A stretch of DNA of 64,000 nt from Primula veris (GCA_963682055.1 OY821740.1:8495314-8559313), one strand, 5' to 3'. Numbered from the stretch's first letter, positions 1-12,038 are shown. Translations and numbers: made by a program. The notes: generated by a model not told the origin, from the sequence alone.

Positions 1-270
1 TTAGTGTTCATGCATGACTTGTGAGTCTGTGACTACTATTTGGTTGCATTTTGGGCGATCCATATTGGGTAAAATGCAACCACATACGATTGGTCACGAT
101 CCTGATCCAAATGACAATTTTAACCGATTGGAAAGAATTGTCATAAAACACGGATTATAAAATTATTTAGCGTCTGTATTTAGCAGATGGCTTAGAACCT
201 CAACAAATTATCCGTCTTAAAAGTGGATAAGTAACCTAACTTTATGGAAATATATAGCATGTAATATATT
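1..270. other. Intergenic, nothing recognised
   Basis: No coding or repeat signal could be identified in this short AT-rich left end. Confidence 0.5.
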
Positions 271-627
271 AGATCATCTATAATAGTGTTGTTATCTTTA
301 TTGTTAACTAAAAATGTTAACTAAAAAGATTGTTATAACTTGATGACATAGCAAAAAAAGTCTACCCCACACCCACAATTAATTCCTATTTTTCATGCAT
401 ATATTTTATATCTACAACATACTGCTATTTATTTTCTTTCAGCACCTATCCATATTTTGTATTTTGAATAATTAATTTTTAGTTAAAATAAATAATATTG
501 TTAAAGTTAAAATTAATGTGAGTTTTTATCTTAATATAATTATGTGTCATTTAATATAATAGATTTTTAAATAATGACGTGTCACTACTTAACAATAAAA
601 ATTTAACAAAAATATTATGGATACTCT
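271..627. mobile_element. MITE, copy 1 (family shared with 16407-16795)
   Basis: The left end reads agatcatctataatagtg followed by gttgttatctttattgttaac. The right end reads ttaacaaaaatattatgg then atactct, so the two ends are imperfect inverted repeats (GAGCATCCATAATAG-like in reverse complement). The copy at 16407-16795 has the same ends and similar internal blocks (a repeated gttaacta motif, and 'gtgtcat..ttaa' before the right end). There is no coding capacity. The superfamily cannot be assigned because the target duplication is unclear. Confidence 0.6.
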
Positions 628-3600
628 TATATTGTCACGTTAGGAAACTTTAGTATTGCCATTTTTTTTTTGAAAATATTAGTATTGACTATTGATGGTA
701 CTATTTTTTTTTTATCCATTCTTTGAGGTAAAACCTGTAAGATTTCACAGGCGATAGGATTCAAACCCTGACGGTGAACATGCTATACTCGGATAATTTG
801 ATGAAGAACAACCACACTATCGATGGTAATATAATACTAAGAATTAAACATAAACCAATAAGACTAGTTACAATGTATTTGTTGAATGAATAAAATAGGT
901 ATTGAATGCATTTAATGGAGGTTTTGTATAGGGTGTTGAATGTTAGGTGGATTAAATGATGTTGAAACCATTCAACGGATTGAATAAACAAAAGGGAGAT
1001 GACCATTTCTCCACTTGTCATCATTTGGTGTGGCCAAGCAAGAAGAGTGTAGTACACTTCCACTTGTCATTTTCGGAAATTTTATCCCATCCTTATTATT
1101 TGAGCTCTATTATTTCATTGTAAATTAATTTTTTTTTTTAATTTTTTATATCAAAATTCATCATTTTTTATCCCCTATATATAGAGCTTTATTTCACTTG
1201 ATTTGGACACAGAAAAAAAAAACGTATTTTTTACTACAATTCTTCTATTATTTTCTAATAAACTCTTGTTTATAGCTCTAAATATCCTTTTTTTTTTTTT
1301 TAGTGAAATGGATCCCAACAATAATCTATTTAACACCTAAAATTCTATTAATTACCTTTTTAATTATCCTTTTAACTACTCGGATCGATGATGTCATATT
1401 CATCTCAAACACCCCCTTATTATTCTTCTACTCCAATGGAAAATGAAAATGAAAATGAAGAATATAAAATTAGAAATAAAAAAATTAGAAAGAAAAAAAC
1501 AATATAAAATTATTTTAATTTAATTGTAATCTATAATTATTATTAATATGTAATCATAAAAACAAAAATATAAAAGAAAATAAGAATATGAAATAAAAGT
1601 GGTGGGGCATGGTGTTATTGTAAAGTGTAAAACTTAAGTGGGTATTGAATTATCAGGTGAAAGAAAGAAAATAATGTGGAGTAAAAAGTAGAGCGTTGAA
1701 TGTTTTATAAATTGTGGATAGTCTAATTATAAAACTTTATCAGTGACAAGACTGTAACATTTAAACAAATACTACTACTACTATGCAAATATTTGTAGTA
1801 TTTGAGGACATTAAAATGATCCCCATTATCTACTGCATTCTGCCCGGTTAATGGGAAACAGTGAAGGTTTTTGTACCAGACTTGTAGATCTTTGGCAAGT
1901 GTCATGTTTAGAGTGAGTGAGTGAGGGCCATGTCACGTGACGGGCACTGTCAACTAGCAAAAGTTTCCATTATTAATTCTTTCTTTATCTTTATACCAAA
2001 AAGAAAACTTCTTCCTTTATCTAGATAGGGTTCCATTTTTTGGGAAAATTTGGAGAGGACCATCGAGACCACTGTGAATGTGATGGTCTGGGATTATGAT
2101 TGCTAATTAATCTATCCAAATAATATTCACTCTCAGTAAGTTCATGTTAGTAAAATTAACTTAAAAATGTCAAGTCTCCCTTTAATTTAATTGGTAAGGA
2201 AAAAGAAACCATTCCGTTCAAACATCTTTTTTCTCACACTAAATATTGTTTAAGACTTTGCAGTTTTTGCACCAACATATCCAGCAGGGGTACAAAGATT
2301 ATCCGGTTGAATTGGTTTTCAGGTTCGGTCAGTCGTCATGAACATCGTCTTGAAGATTTAACTTGGATACATTCAAGTTAAGTGCAAAAAACATGTATAT
2401 ACAAAAAATTAATCCATTAATTGACTTTTCTAATCAGGTCCGCTGTCCGCATCAACCTTGTTGCCCCACATTTCGGACTTATTAGCTGAAGATAATAATT
2501 TTTCAATTTCCGTATTAGCTTTCCCCACTAAAATCATTTGTCACAAAGGAAGATAATAAACAATAAAGCATGGAACAATAACTTTACCCATGATTGGCTT
2601 GAATACACAAGTTGATGAAAGCATGGGCGTTACCACTTTGTATTGTTGCTTGATTCAAGTGCTTTCCCATTTAATCCAGACGCTACGAAACTACGTTCAA
2701 TTTTAATCGGTTTATAACTTTTTTATCAAAATTGTCGAAATTAATTTTTTTAAAATCTAATCATAAAATTTAATATTTGAACTATATAATCAACTTTTAA
2801 AAATTTTCATTCCGATAATTTTGATACAAGTTATTAGGCGATCAAAATTGTACTTAGTTTAATGGTAGACAATTAAAGGAAAACGGGAAGAACAATACAA
2901 GCGCCAATTAAACTCAAAACTTAACATATTACTGTAGTAGTTTATTTTTCGTGGGCTCTCTTGTATATATTGCCTCTTGCCCTTTTTCAACAAGTACAAG
3001 AAACTGAACTTTTACTTAAAATACTCGAATCAGACTATTTCAAACCAACTTTTTTAAATAATGCTGTTTCTTAAAACAATAGTTAATTTTGATTTTGGCA
3101 GTCTAATGGGTCCAACGGTGGAGACACTTGAATATTGAACACCTTTTAACTCACTCAACAGATACTTTCATAAAAAAAAACAAGTGTGGCTACATGTATT
3201 TTCCATTCACCGAAGGTCACACCTGCCTTTAAGCGAAATATTAGTCTTCTAATAACATTAAAAGAAACCCTTGAATTCGACATATTTCAATTTCATCCCA
3301 TCTGATCTTATGGAAATCAAACTTCATTCATTCTTACAAGTTTTGCTTTCTATTGCAAATGATCTCAACTTCTAAATGTAGTTAGAGACTTGGAGTATGA
3401 ATTGGAATCTATCTACATGTATAATTCAAGAAAGAAATTAACAGTGATATTTGCAAATCCTATTTATACTAGTATACAAACCTGTCATCTTTTGATACCT
3501 GTAATGACAAAACTATTCTTAATTTTTGCAGATGTTTAACTCACCCCTGCTTAACAGGCTGTGCATAAAGCTTTTCTCAATACAAAAACCAGACATTCAC

Positions 3601-3900
3601 TGAACTCTCCAGCATACTCCTATTTCGCTGATTCGCTCCCAGTTTTTAAGTACCCTTTTTAACAAACTTTAACTTCAAACTAAATCCATGCATTATTAAA
3701 AACTTAGTTTCAATTATGAGTTACTAAACTAACAAAGATGGAACATGTTTCTCTAGTTTCACTGAACACCCTAAACAACACAACCATATCCAGAACACAA
3801 TCTGCATCGATTTAACAAACCCATAGAAGGCAAAACATAAGTTTCAAGTGATAACAAGTCCACAAGCATTAAAGAACGGGAAACAATTTGCATTATTTTG
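628..3900. other. Gene-poor AT-rich region
   Basis: Only short ORFs without recognisable similarity or splice context are present. A line near 740-780 (cacaggcgataggattcaaaccctg) looks like part of a dispersed repeat. I see no gene here. The 3' flank and UTR of the uL18 gene on the minus strand probably occupy about 3600-3900. Confidence 0.5.
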
Positions 3901-4245
3901 TCAAACCAGCTTGATACCAGCATCTCTCAAGGAATCAATAACAGCTTTGATCTTACCGTGATACTTCTGCTCTTTCTTCAACAAAACAGCCACAGCTGGA
4001 ATATCTTTAACCAACAAACGCTCCCCCAAAATCTTACCAATCTTTGCGGCAGCAGCAACGTCCCGAGTAGTCTCCATGCTTGGCCTAAGCGCCTTCTCCT
4101 GTGAGCTGGCAGAAGAGGCCACTGTGGCTGTTGGAGAGTGTATTACTTGCGCAGATACGTATTTGTTTGTAAAGTGCATCCTCAATACATAAGGCTTGAG
4201 AAACTTGACAAGTCTGTCTGGTTTGATGGGCGGAGGAATAACCAT
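3901..4245 (-). CDS. Ribosomal protein uL18 (L18p/L5e family), probably organellar
   Basis: The ORF encodes 114 residues with no intron in the coding region. The N-terminus starts MVIPPPIKP, followed by a KFLKPYVLRMHFTNKYVSAQ block, a VASSASSQEKALR segment, AAAAKIGKILGERL, and a C-terminal KYHGKIKAVIDSLRDAGIKL. These match the uL18 fold, in which strands bind 5S rRNA and helices follow, and the short plant L18p/L5e proteins of about 114 residues such as Arabidopsis AT5G27820 (recalled). The protein is part of the large ribosomal subunit; mitochondrial location is inferred from the family and not shown by a clear targeting peptide. A possible 3' splice site (cttttag) lies about 25-30 nt upstream of the ATG, so a 5'UTR intron is likely. 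The ATG at 4243-4245 was chosen because it matches the conserved N-terminus. Confidence 0.9.
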   Translation of the reverse strand: MVIPPPIKPDRLVKFLKPYVLRMHFTNKYVSAQVIHSPTATVASSASSQEKALRPSMETTRDVAAAAKIGKILGERLLVKDIPAVAVLLKKEQKYHGKIKAVIDSLRDAGIKLV

Positions 4246-4249
4246 CTCT

Positions 4250-6300
4250 GATCTGGCAATGAAGTTTCACTAAAAGATTATTAGACGGTTTTAATTTAAA
4301 CACAAGGATTTGGAACTGTAAATTATAAAGACGTAGGTCTTAAACACATTGATCCTCATGTGGCAATTATGAATATCATTTCATCTTTTTTCATACCACC
4401 GAAAAGTCTTCACAATGTTAACAGTTGTAAACTTGTTGTCCCATAACCAAATAAATAAATAAAAATGACCTAGTGCCTGATTATGTTCTAACAAACTCCA
4501 GTCACGATTGAAAATGTCAAAACTCCTAGTTTCTACCTTCAACAATAGGTTTAGTATGTATGAAAATGAATCCATCCTGACCGGAATGCAGAGTCTCTAA
4601 CATATTTATCTAGGATTGTCCAAGGAGTATCTTCAAAGACAAGTTACTGGGCATTTCCAGAACGTATCTTAAAGTATCCAAGAATTATGTTTATCTAGGC
4701 CATAATGATATGGATTTTCAGTTTACTTGGTATGAATATAGGATATCGTTAGATAGTATCATATTGTTAGACAGAATAAGTTTATCCTATTTCCATGTTT
4801 ATCTCTCTCTGTTGACATAAAATAATAGTATAAAGAAAATAGAGAATTGATTGCTAATTGAGGAGCTAGTAATAGGTCCTTAAGGTGCCTGAAACACTAC
4901 ATCGTATTCCTCTTCTCTGGTGGGTGACACTTATATAAACCCCCGCCAGACTACAAACTATTCTCTACTACAACATGTCTTCTTGAGCTTAAATTCTTTT
5001 TATTCTTTTATCAAATACGTACAAACATAAGTAAATAATCTCCATTGCCAACTAATTAACATAATATCGAGCTTGACCACTCAATGCATAACTAATGTAA
5101 ACTGTCAACGAAACGAAGACATACATAAATCATGAAACTCGACAACTATGACCCTACCTCGAAAAAAGCAGATTTTGATGTTAGTACCCGGTCCAATTTG
5201 CACTATATGCTGACACTGGAAATTTTAATCTTTTGCGATTTACGGTGTTAAAAAAACCATGATAGAAGCTAAGCATGAACCTTAAAGGATACTTAAAAAA
5301 CTTAATTGTTCCCAAGCCAGTTTATATCTACAGATTAAAGGTTTATACAACCAAAATTGAGCGGACGTATTAATAATTTTCTCAGAGACCAAAGTAGAAT
5401 ATTGAAATTAACCACTGTTAAATCAAAATGTAACATCACAGTCCAATATAAACAAAATAACAACACCTATTTTGCTCCTTTTAGTTAGTCATTTTATCGA
5501 ACAGTTGTCACACATATCATATTTTTAATTCTTATTCATTACTATAACCTCAAATAAAACAATGTATTTGTCTTTCTAATAAAGCATTTTATCAAACAGT
5601 TGTGATACATAATACTCGAACACGAAAAAAAGTTATTAAAACAAAATAAACAAACAAAAAACTGTCAATTGTTTATATATATACATGTATTATATCAATT
5701 GGGGAGATAGTATATATATATATATATATAAATAAATAAATAAAGAGAGGGAGGGAGAGAGAGAACTAACATGTGAAGGGTAAAGCTCTGATAAATAGTT
5801 CAACAAAATAGATTTGTAAGTGTTCTATTGACGGTTCTTTTTAAGAGAAAGCTATTCTAAAATTAATAAACTTATAGTCTTATTTAGCAAATATAATTGA
5901 GCTAAAAGAGAAAATTGAGATTTGGTGATGAAATATCGATGAATTATCAATTAGTGCCTAAGGAATATTTTTTTTCAATTTGGTACATATAGGTATCGTG
6001 ACATCTATCATTTTAATCCCAGAAATATACTCCACATAACGACATCAATCGTTTTAATCCCAAACATTTATATGTTGTACAGTTCGTTTAACTTCTTTTT
6101 TTTGTAATCATGTAGTTTGTTTAACTGTTAATGTAATCGGCATCAAATTTTTTCCCTGTGTACATGTCTCTAGTATCAACTGGGTCAAAAAATGATTAAT
6201 TCGGCTCTCATATCAACTCATACTTAATCTAATATATATGAAGATGGATAAACGATCTGTCCATACAGTTGAAATAATATATATATTGTTTTCCGTTTTA
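4250..6300. other. Intergenic, with simple repeats at 5710-5765
   Basis: No gene is recognised. The region probably includes the promoter and any 5'UTR exon of the uL18 gene (read leftward) near 4260-5000. A (TA)n tract runs at about 5711-5731, followed by (AAAT)n and then a GA-rich tract to about 5766. Confidence 0.5.
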
Positions 6301-6310
6301 TTTATAGCTA

Positions 6311-7430
6311 GTGATTGATTGTTAAAAACGTATAAGCATTATCAACATTAATTGGTTATCAGTGCGTTTGTCTTTAAAGAATTCTTATTTCATTTATTAA
6401 GTAATAAGTATACAGTTCAACCTATCAATCTATTATCTATATAGTCGAATTTAGAGACAAGATTGGTACAATTAACCTTATAAATTTCATTTAGTTTAAT
6501 CTTACAAGAAGTGTATATAGTCTAGTTTATGAGGGAGAAAGTCCCAAAACCTAGATTTATCGGTAAATTTTGTAAGATTTACTTAATATTATTAATTTCA
6601 CAGGGTGCACGACGCTATTGATTGCTATTGTGGACATAGTTTTCTCCATGACGAATTTCGATCATGCTCACAATCGTGGTTGTTTGATCATTTTCGACCT
6701 TCACGTGGTTGTGGGTTAGTCATGTGTGGTTGGGCTATGGTTTATTACACTTTTTTTTGCAGTTAGCGAATTGTATACCCCGTATGAATATTTTTTATTA
6801 TCATACCAATTTGTTAAAAATCACTTGATTTGCATGAAGTGTCATTCACGTGCACGTCATGTGCGTTTTTTCATCGCTCGGTTATAACAAAAATGCTTAT
6901 ATAGAGATTTAAGTAAAAAATGCTTATGTCAAGTGATTGATTGTTCAAAACATAAAAACACTCTCAATAATAATTAGAAATCGGTGGCTTTGACCTTAAA
7001 TTGTTTCTTAATTGATTTAGTCTTTAATTTTTTCTTAATTGATTTAAAAGTGTAAAGTATACACAATTAATGTTATAAAACGTATTTAGTCTCAAGTTAT
7101 AATGTGTATACAGTTCAACATATCAATCTATATAGCCAAGTTTAAAAAAAATGGTTGGTACAATTAACCTTGTAAAATTCATTTAGTTCACCTTACAAAA
7201 ATCGTATACAATATAACAAGTCCGAGAACCTAGATATATATATCGGTAAGTTTTCTCATGTTTACTTATAATTTATTTATTTCACGAAGGCGGAAGACGA
7301 TATTGATTGCTATTGTGGACGTATTGTTCTTCAGGACGATCTTCGTGCTCACAATTAACCTATGCTATTCGATCATTTCCGACCCCTCTCGTGGTTGTGG
7401 GCTAGTCATGTATAGTTACTAGCATGGCTA
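6311..7430. repeat. Diverged direct duplication (two copies of ~430-500 bp)
   Basis: Copy 1 (about 6311-6740) and copy 2 (about 6933-7427) share a series of blocks in the same order: gtgattgattgtt, gtatacagttcaac, ggtacaattaacctt, attgattgctattgtggac, and gtggttgtggg then tagtcatgt. Neither copy has an open frame. The spacer between them (about 6745-6925; gttaaaaatcactt, gatttgcatgaagtgtcat) recurs at about 13975-14150, so at least that module is dispersed. It is probably a degenerate transposable element of unknown class. Confidence 0.6.
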
Positions 7431-8000
7431 AATTTGCTCATCTTGTGTCTGTTATGGTAAGTAATATTTATATTATATAGATCATCTCTCAATACGAAAT
7501 AATTTATAATTTAGTCATTGTTTGTCTTACTTTTCAATGTATTTTTCATATATCCAGTGGTAGGTTATACATACAAGTAATATCGTTGAGTCCATGCACA
7601 TTACTCTCACTTTTACGCTCACACTGATCGCGAACATGTGGTTATCATATGACATATAGACACACACAACATGGTAATCAGCCGTTTTTTGTTTGTTGAG
7701 AGAATATACAAAAAGCATTTACAAGTAATAATAATATCAATCAATCGTCCTACTAATCACCATAAGTTCAAAAAACCAATATAAGCCAATCGCTTGGTAA
7801 AAGAATGAATCCTTTCCCAAACACACTTGAGGGATGAGTATTATCTGTTTAGAACACAAAAAAGTGAAAATAATTGAAAAGGGAAGTACATATGCACAAC
7901 CGTTTTTTTATTATTTTCACAAATCATTGCTCTAAAACAATAAGGGATTATCTAACCAAAAGATCACACATGCTTTTATACTTGGATGATCTAGCTCTTC
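7430..8000. other. Intergenic, nothing recognised
   Basis: AT-rich DNA with only short unsupported ORFs. No repeats or gene signatures are evident before the peptidase-like fragment. Confidence 0.4.
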
Positions 8001-8009
8001 AAAAGATAC

Positions 8010-8200
8010 TCTAATGCAATTGGCTCTAGCGATCAACTTGCTTATGGATGGGATATCGATCCCGAAACAGGACATTATTTCTGTTTGATAAAAAACTCCT
8101 ACGGATTAAGCTGGGGAAGCTGGGGAGATCAAGGGTACGGAAATTTTTTATTCCGATCATGCATGTCTGTTGGTTCTCGGCCATATATTTATTATGCACA
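8010..8200 (+). pseudogene. Fragment resembling C-terminal part of a papain-type (C1A) cysteine peptidase
   Basis: One forward frame reads AYGWDIDPETGHYF, then LIKNSYGLSWGSWGDQGYGN. The core K-N-S-(W/Y)-G..W-G..G-Y-G is the C1A motif around the active-site Asn and the following conserved Trp and Gly residues. The catalytic Cys and His regions are not visible upstream, and no exon structure can be built. It is most likely a stranded exon or a fragment captured by the adjoining transposable element. Chance similarity cannot be ruled out from one motif. Confidence 0.4.
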
Positions 8201-8239
8201 TTGCCATATATTTCATATTGCGGACAGAAACGATTACCC

Positions 8240-8292
8240 TTTACGTCGTCGTGTATGTTGACGACATAATAATCACGAGGGCAATTGAGGCT
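8240..8292 (+). pseudogene. Older Copia remnant, reverse transcriptase YVDD part
   Basis: The frame from about 8245 reads VVVYVDDIIIT, the Ty1/copia reverse transcriptase catalytic core with the two Asp at about 8260-8265. It stops abruptly at the LTR boundary at 8293. The matching downstream part, the end of RNase H, appears on the other side of the younger element at 13246-13425. The segment is therefore part of an older forward-strand Copia into which the 8293-13245 element was inserted. Confidence 0.75.
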
Positions 8293-9482
8293 TGTTGGCC
8301 CGTGTGCGGCTAAACCTTAGAGGGGGGGTGAATAAGGTTTATGGCGATTTTCGCCTAATTAAAACTTAAGTGCAACTAACACCCCAACTTACGCAATTCT
8401 AAGCTTAAGCGTTAATAAACGTTAATAAATTCAAACGCAAGCAAGTAAGAATAAATATTTGCGGAAAATAAAAGTTTAAGGGAAGAAGATGACACCGTGA
8501 TTTATAGAGGTTCGGCAAAACGCGCCTACGTCCTCTCCTCGGTACTACCGAGTATTTCACTAAAAAAAAATTTCCCGGATATTACAATCCTAATGAGCTA
8601 ATCAACCGATTAAGCTCCCCCACACTTTATGAGTGTCCCGAATGAAAAGACCTAGAGCTTTTAAGCTTCACTTGCTTACAAAGCCTCTACCCGATCACTC
8701 GCTCACAAAAATGAGTTTATAAAATACTCGTTACAATTTTATCGAAAATTGAAACAATACCCACAATCGATTGCTTCTAAAATAAGCTAATATGTGGTTT
8801 CGATGATGTTTGATCTTTGTTGGAGCTTGTATCTCTTTATCTTCAATTTCTCTCTTTTTGAAGTATTTCACCAAAATGGTGATTTTGGGTTTTTGTATAT
8901 GAGAGAGGTTGAAGTATTGATTGTTATTGTGATTGGTGGTTTTGGGAGAGAGATTTTGGGTGGTTTATATAGACCAAGGTCTGTTTATCTGTTTTTGACC
9001 GTTGGCAGTGGTTGAGGGTTTTACCCAGCGTTTTAAGCTATTTTCCAGAAAAAGCTGAAAAGCTGTTTTCAAAATCTGTAGAAAACGATCGGTCGTTTTC
9101 TACAGTCGATCGATCGTTTTTCAGAAAACGATCGGTCGTTTCTGAGATTCGATCGATCGTTTAAAAGACGAGCTCACTGGAAGAAATTGGTACAAAAACG
9201 ATCGGTCGTTTTTGTACAGACGATCGGTCGTTGTTCAGTATTCCCGGTTTTCTCGTTAAACTTCAAACGCCCGTAACTTCTTCGTTTTAGCTCCGATTAT
9301 GGTTTCGCTTGAACCTGTAGCTTCGTTTTTCTGTGCTCTATCTTTCTGGCATTCTGGAATTTACAAATTCTACTTTTTGGAAAAGACAAGCATTATATCA
9401 TCGAAATAGAGAAATCGTAAAATCATTAAAAACATAATCAAAGTTATAATCAAAATCAATTATTGAACCCCATGGTTCAACA
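8293..9482 (-). repeat. 3' LTR of gag-only Copia element
   Basis: A 1190-bp repeat bounded by TGTTGG and TTCAACA on the + strand. It contains a hairpin array (9076-9105, 9121-9145, 9190-9217) built on AACGATCGGTCGTT. The short forward ORF at 8794-9015 recurs in the other LTR and is not considered a gene. Confidence 0.93.
9076..9235. repeat. Hairpin array with TCGG loop in LTR
   Basis: Hairpin 1 (9076-9105) has a 13-bp perfect stem CTGTAGAAAACGA / TCGTTTTCTACAG around TCGG. Hairpin 2 (9121-9145) has a TCAGAAAACGA arm with one unpaired base in the stem. Hairpin 3 (9190-9217) has a 12-bp perfect stem GTACAAAAACGA. A fourth core, ACGATCGGTCGT, lies at about 9219-9232. The TCGG loop is constant while the outer stem sequence changes from hairpin to hairpin. 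The same array is present at 12839-12998. Confidence 0.9.
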
Positions 9483-9775
9483 ATCCCCCCCATTTTGATT
9501 ATGACAAAATAATGATGATTTTACAAAAAAAAATATCTCCTCCATTGTAATAAAACGCATTATCTCCTCCATTGTAATAAAACGCATTTCTCTAAATCTC
9601 ATTTTTCTCCCCCTTTGGCATTATCAAAATGCATTAAAAATGGGGTTATGTGAAGGGTTTTTAAAGAAAAACTAAGATATGAAAAATATTATAAAGATGC
9701 ATATGCCCCACCTAATCACATATATGTATATATTAAAGGTTAGAGTATACCGATATGTGATGTCGAGGCCGCTCG
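9483..9775 (-). other. 3' untranslated part of gag-only element, with polypurine tract
   Basis: The polypurine tract (minus strand AAAATGGGGGG) lies at about 9484-9496, directly beside the 3' LTR. A 27-bp direct duplication (tctcctccattgtaat then aaaacgcatt) lies at about 9536-9589. No pol remnants are visible. Confidence 0.75.
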
Positions 9776-11992
9776 CTAATGGCATTTGCATTGAGCGTTG
9801 CCAAGTCCAAATAGGTGGTACCATTTGTTGGTATGCCTTCCACCTTTGTCGATCAACGGCACTTCATTCTTGATGGTGGAGTCGATCTTCTTGACTTCCA
9901 CAACTTTTGCCGGTGTTGCCAACCATTTGTTGATTTTCTCCTTTTGGATGGAGATACCTACAACACAAGATTTGTCTTTTGGTACCCAATTTCTTTTGGG
10001 TCCGACATTGTTAGTGACTCGGGTCTTTACTACCCATTTCAAATCGCTTCTACTAACACGGAAACGATAAGGGCATCTCGAAGAAATATGCTCATTTCTA
10101 CTACAATGCACACAAAGCTTAGACTTTTTAGTATAACGAGAGTTATACGAAGTTTTGGAACGGGTTTTAGGAGTATCCAATTTGGTTTTAAAACCTAACC
10201 CTTTTCTATCATTAAAAGATTTTTGAAAAATCTTGGAAGTACTCCCTTTTGTAAAAACAACCTCTTGTTTAGGCGGAGTAGGAGTCTTAGAAATATTAGA
10301 GGCTTTGACAAAGCGGGTTTTGTTTGAAGTAGAACCAATGCAATCAAAACCTAAGCCATTCTTATTATTGAAATCTTTTTGACAACTCAAAATGTTATCT
10401 AAAATGGTTTTACCTTTAGAAAACTTTGAAATTGTTAGATTTAGTTTTTCAATGGAAATGACAAGCTCATTGTTTTTATTTTTCAGAGTTTCATTCTCGG
10501 TTTCTAAAAGCTTGACCTTGTCATTTAAGTTAAAAGCATGAGAACTCAAAACCTTGTTTTTGCTTTTAACTTTATCGAAAGCATCCTTTAACTCTTCAAA
10601 ATTTTCTAATAAATCGCAATCTAAAGAAGATGGTTTTGAAAGAGTTTTAGCAAGGCTAGACATCTCATTTTTAAGAAAATTGATCTCGGTTTGTAAAGAC
10701 TTGTTTTGAATGGCGAGATCATTGTTTTTATCTTTTAAGTCTTCCTTTTCATCATCTATATCATGTAAAGAAAATGACGATGTTGGAATAGACTCATTTT
10801 CATTTTTATCTCTTTTCAAGGATCTTATTTCTTCATTGAGGGAAGAATTTATCCTTTTAAGAGATTTAACCTTCTCTACAAGCTTTGGAAATTTTTCGGA
10901 ATAAATTCCACACATATGAATTAATTCATCATGGGAAAAATCTTTTACCTCATCATTGTCACTTTCGCTTGAGGACGAGAGGTTTTGTTCATGGTCGTCT
11001 TCCATGGCCATATAGCAACCAAGGTGAGCGACTTCATCTTGGTCGGAGCTATCGCTAGAGCTTGAAGCGGATATCTTCTTCTTGCCTTTGCTCTTGCGAT
11101 TTTTGATGCAATCTCTAGCCATGTGTCCTTCCTTGCCACAAGTATAGCAAACAAAATCGTTAGAATAAATTGAATTATTTGACGATTTACCTTTATGTTT
11201 GCGGTGGTCTTTTAGTTTGAGTATTTCCTTGACGATTCGAATGATTTGCATTGAATTTTCGTCGTCATTGGATAGCTCATCGCTTTCGTCACAAGTTGTT
11301 CCTTTGAAAGCTATATCCCTCTTTTTCGAGATTGGCTTGTGACTGTTGAGGGTGATCTCGTGAGTAATGAGTGAACCCGTCAATGCATCAAGAGTGTAGG
11401 TGTTCATGTCGTGCGCCTCTTGAATTGCGGTGACCTTTGGTTCCCATTCTTTCGGTAAGCTCCGAATCACCTTTGAGACCATTTCCTTACAAGAAAAACA
11501 CTTACCAAGAGATGTTAATCCATTAGTAATAGTAGTAAATCTAGCAAGCATATCGGAAACAGTTTCACCCTCGCTCATTTTAAATAGCTCGTAGTCATGA
11601 ACTAATAGTTGGAGTTTGCAATCCTTAACTTGGTTAGTCCCTTCATGCATAACTACTAGCTTATCCCACATACCCTTAGCGGTTTTACAAGCGGAAATTT
11701 TGTTGTACTCGTTAGGAGAAACGGCACAAACAATAGCATACATCGCTTTGGCGTTCGTAGAGTAGGCTTCTAGTTGAGCGTTATCTAGGTCCTCTACGGG
11801 GATTGGGTTTTCGCTATTTTCGGATGTAGGTGCGGAATATCCTACTTTTATGGTCATCCAAAATCTAACATTATGACTTTGTAAAAACATGCTCATCCTA
11901 TCCTTCCAATATGAAAAATTTATTCCATCAAAGTATGGTGGTGTATTGGGTGATGAAGCTATGCCGGATGCGAAATTAAGTATATTAGCCAT
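9776..11992 (-). CDS. gag: Copia Gag polyprotein, 738 aa, pol deleted
   Basis: This is the structural protein of the retroelement; it packages the RNA. Residues about 20-200 resemble the UBN2/retrotransposon Gag region (PYFDGINFSYWKDRM near the N-terminus). A CCHC zinc knuckle, CYTCGKEGHMARDC, lies at residues 282-295, followed by an acidic Ser-rich stretch and a long charged segment with coiled-coil character (about 370-530). A second CCHC motif, CVHCSRNEHISSRC, lies at 627-640. The end reads NWVPK, then TNKWYHLFGLG. In full-length relatives the WY would begin the protease motif WYLDSGCS, so pol appears deleted from exactly there. The reading frame is undamaged, which fits recent mobility in trans. 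Confidence 0.92.
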   Translation of the reverse strand: MANILNFASGIASSPNTPPYFDGINFSYWKDRMSMFLQSHNVRFWMTIKVGYSAPTSENSENPIPVEDLDNAQLEAYSTNAKAMYAIVCAVSPNEYNKISACKTAKGMWDKLVVMHEGTNQVKDCKLQLLVHDYELFKMSEGETVSDMLARFTTITNGLTSLGKCFSCKEMVSKVIRSLPKEWEPKVTAIQEAHDMNTYTLDALTGSLITHEITLNSHKPISKKRDIAFKGTTCDESDELSNDDENSMQIIRIVKEILKLKDHRKHKGKSSNNSIYSNDFVCYTCGKEGHMARDCIKNRKSKGKKKISASSSSDSSDQDEVAHLGCYMAMEDDHEQNLSSSSESDNDEVKDFSHDELIHMCGIYSEKFPKLVEKVKSLKRINSSLNEEIRSLKRDKNENESIPTSSFSLHDIDDEKEDLKDKNNDLAIQNKSLQTEINFLKNEMSSLAKTLSKPSSLDCDLLENFEELKDAFDKVKSKNKVLSSHAFNLNDKVKLLETENETLKNKNNELVISIEKLNLTISKFSKGKTILDNILSCQKDFNNKNGLGFDCIGSTSNKTRFVKASNISKTPTPPKQEVVFTKGSTSKIFQKSFNDRKGLGFKTKLDTPKTRSKTSYNSRYTKKSKLCVHCSRNEHISSRCPYRFRVSRSDLKWVVKTRVTNNVGPKRNWVPKDKSCVVGISIQKEKINKWLATPAKVVEVKKIDSTIKNEVPLIDKGGRHTNKWYHLFGLGNAQCKCH

Positions 11993-12038
11993 CGGGATCT
12001 TAACTCTAGAATCGTTAGATTCCTATATGCAAGAGCCT

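Noticed and set aside
8794..9015. 73-codon ORF, repeated at 12557-12778
   Set aside because: Part of the LTR and present in both LTRs; no domain; explained by the repeat.
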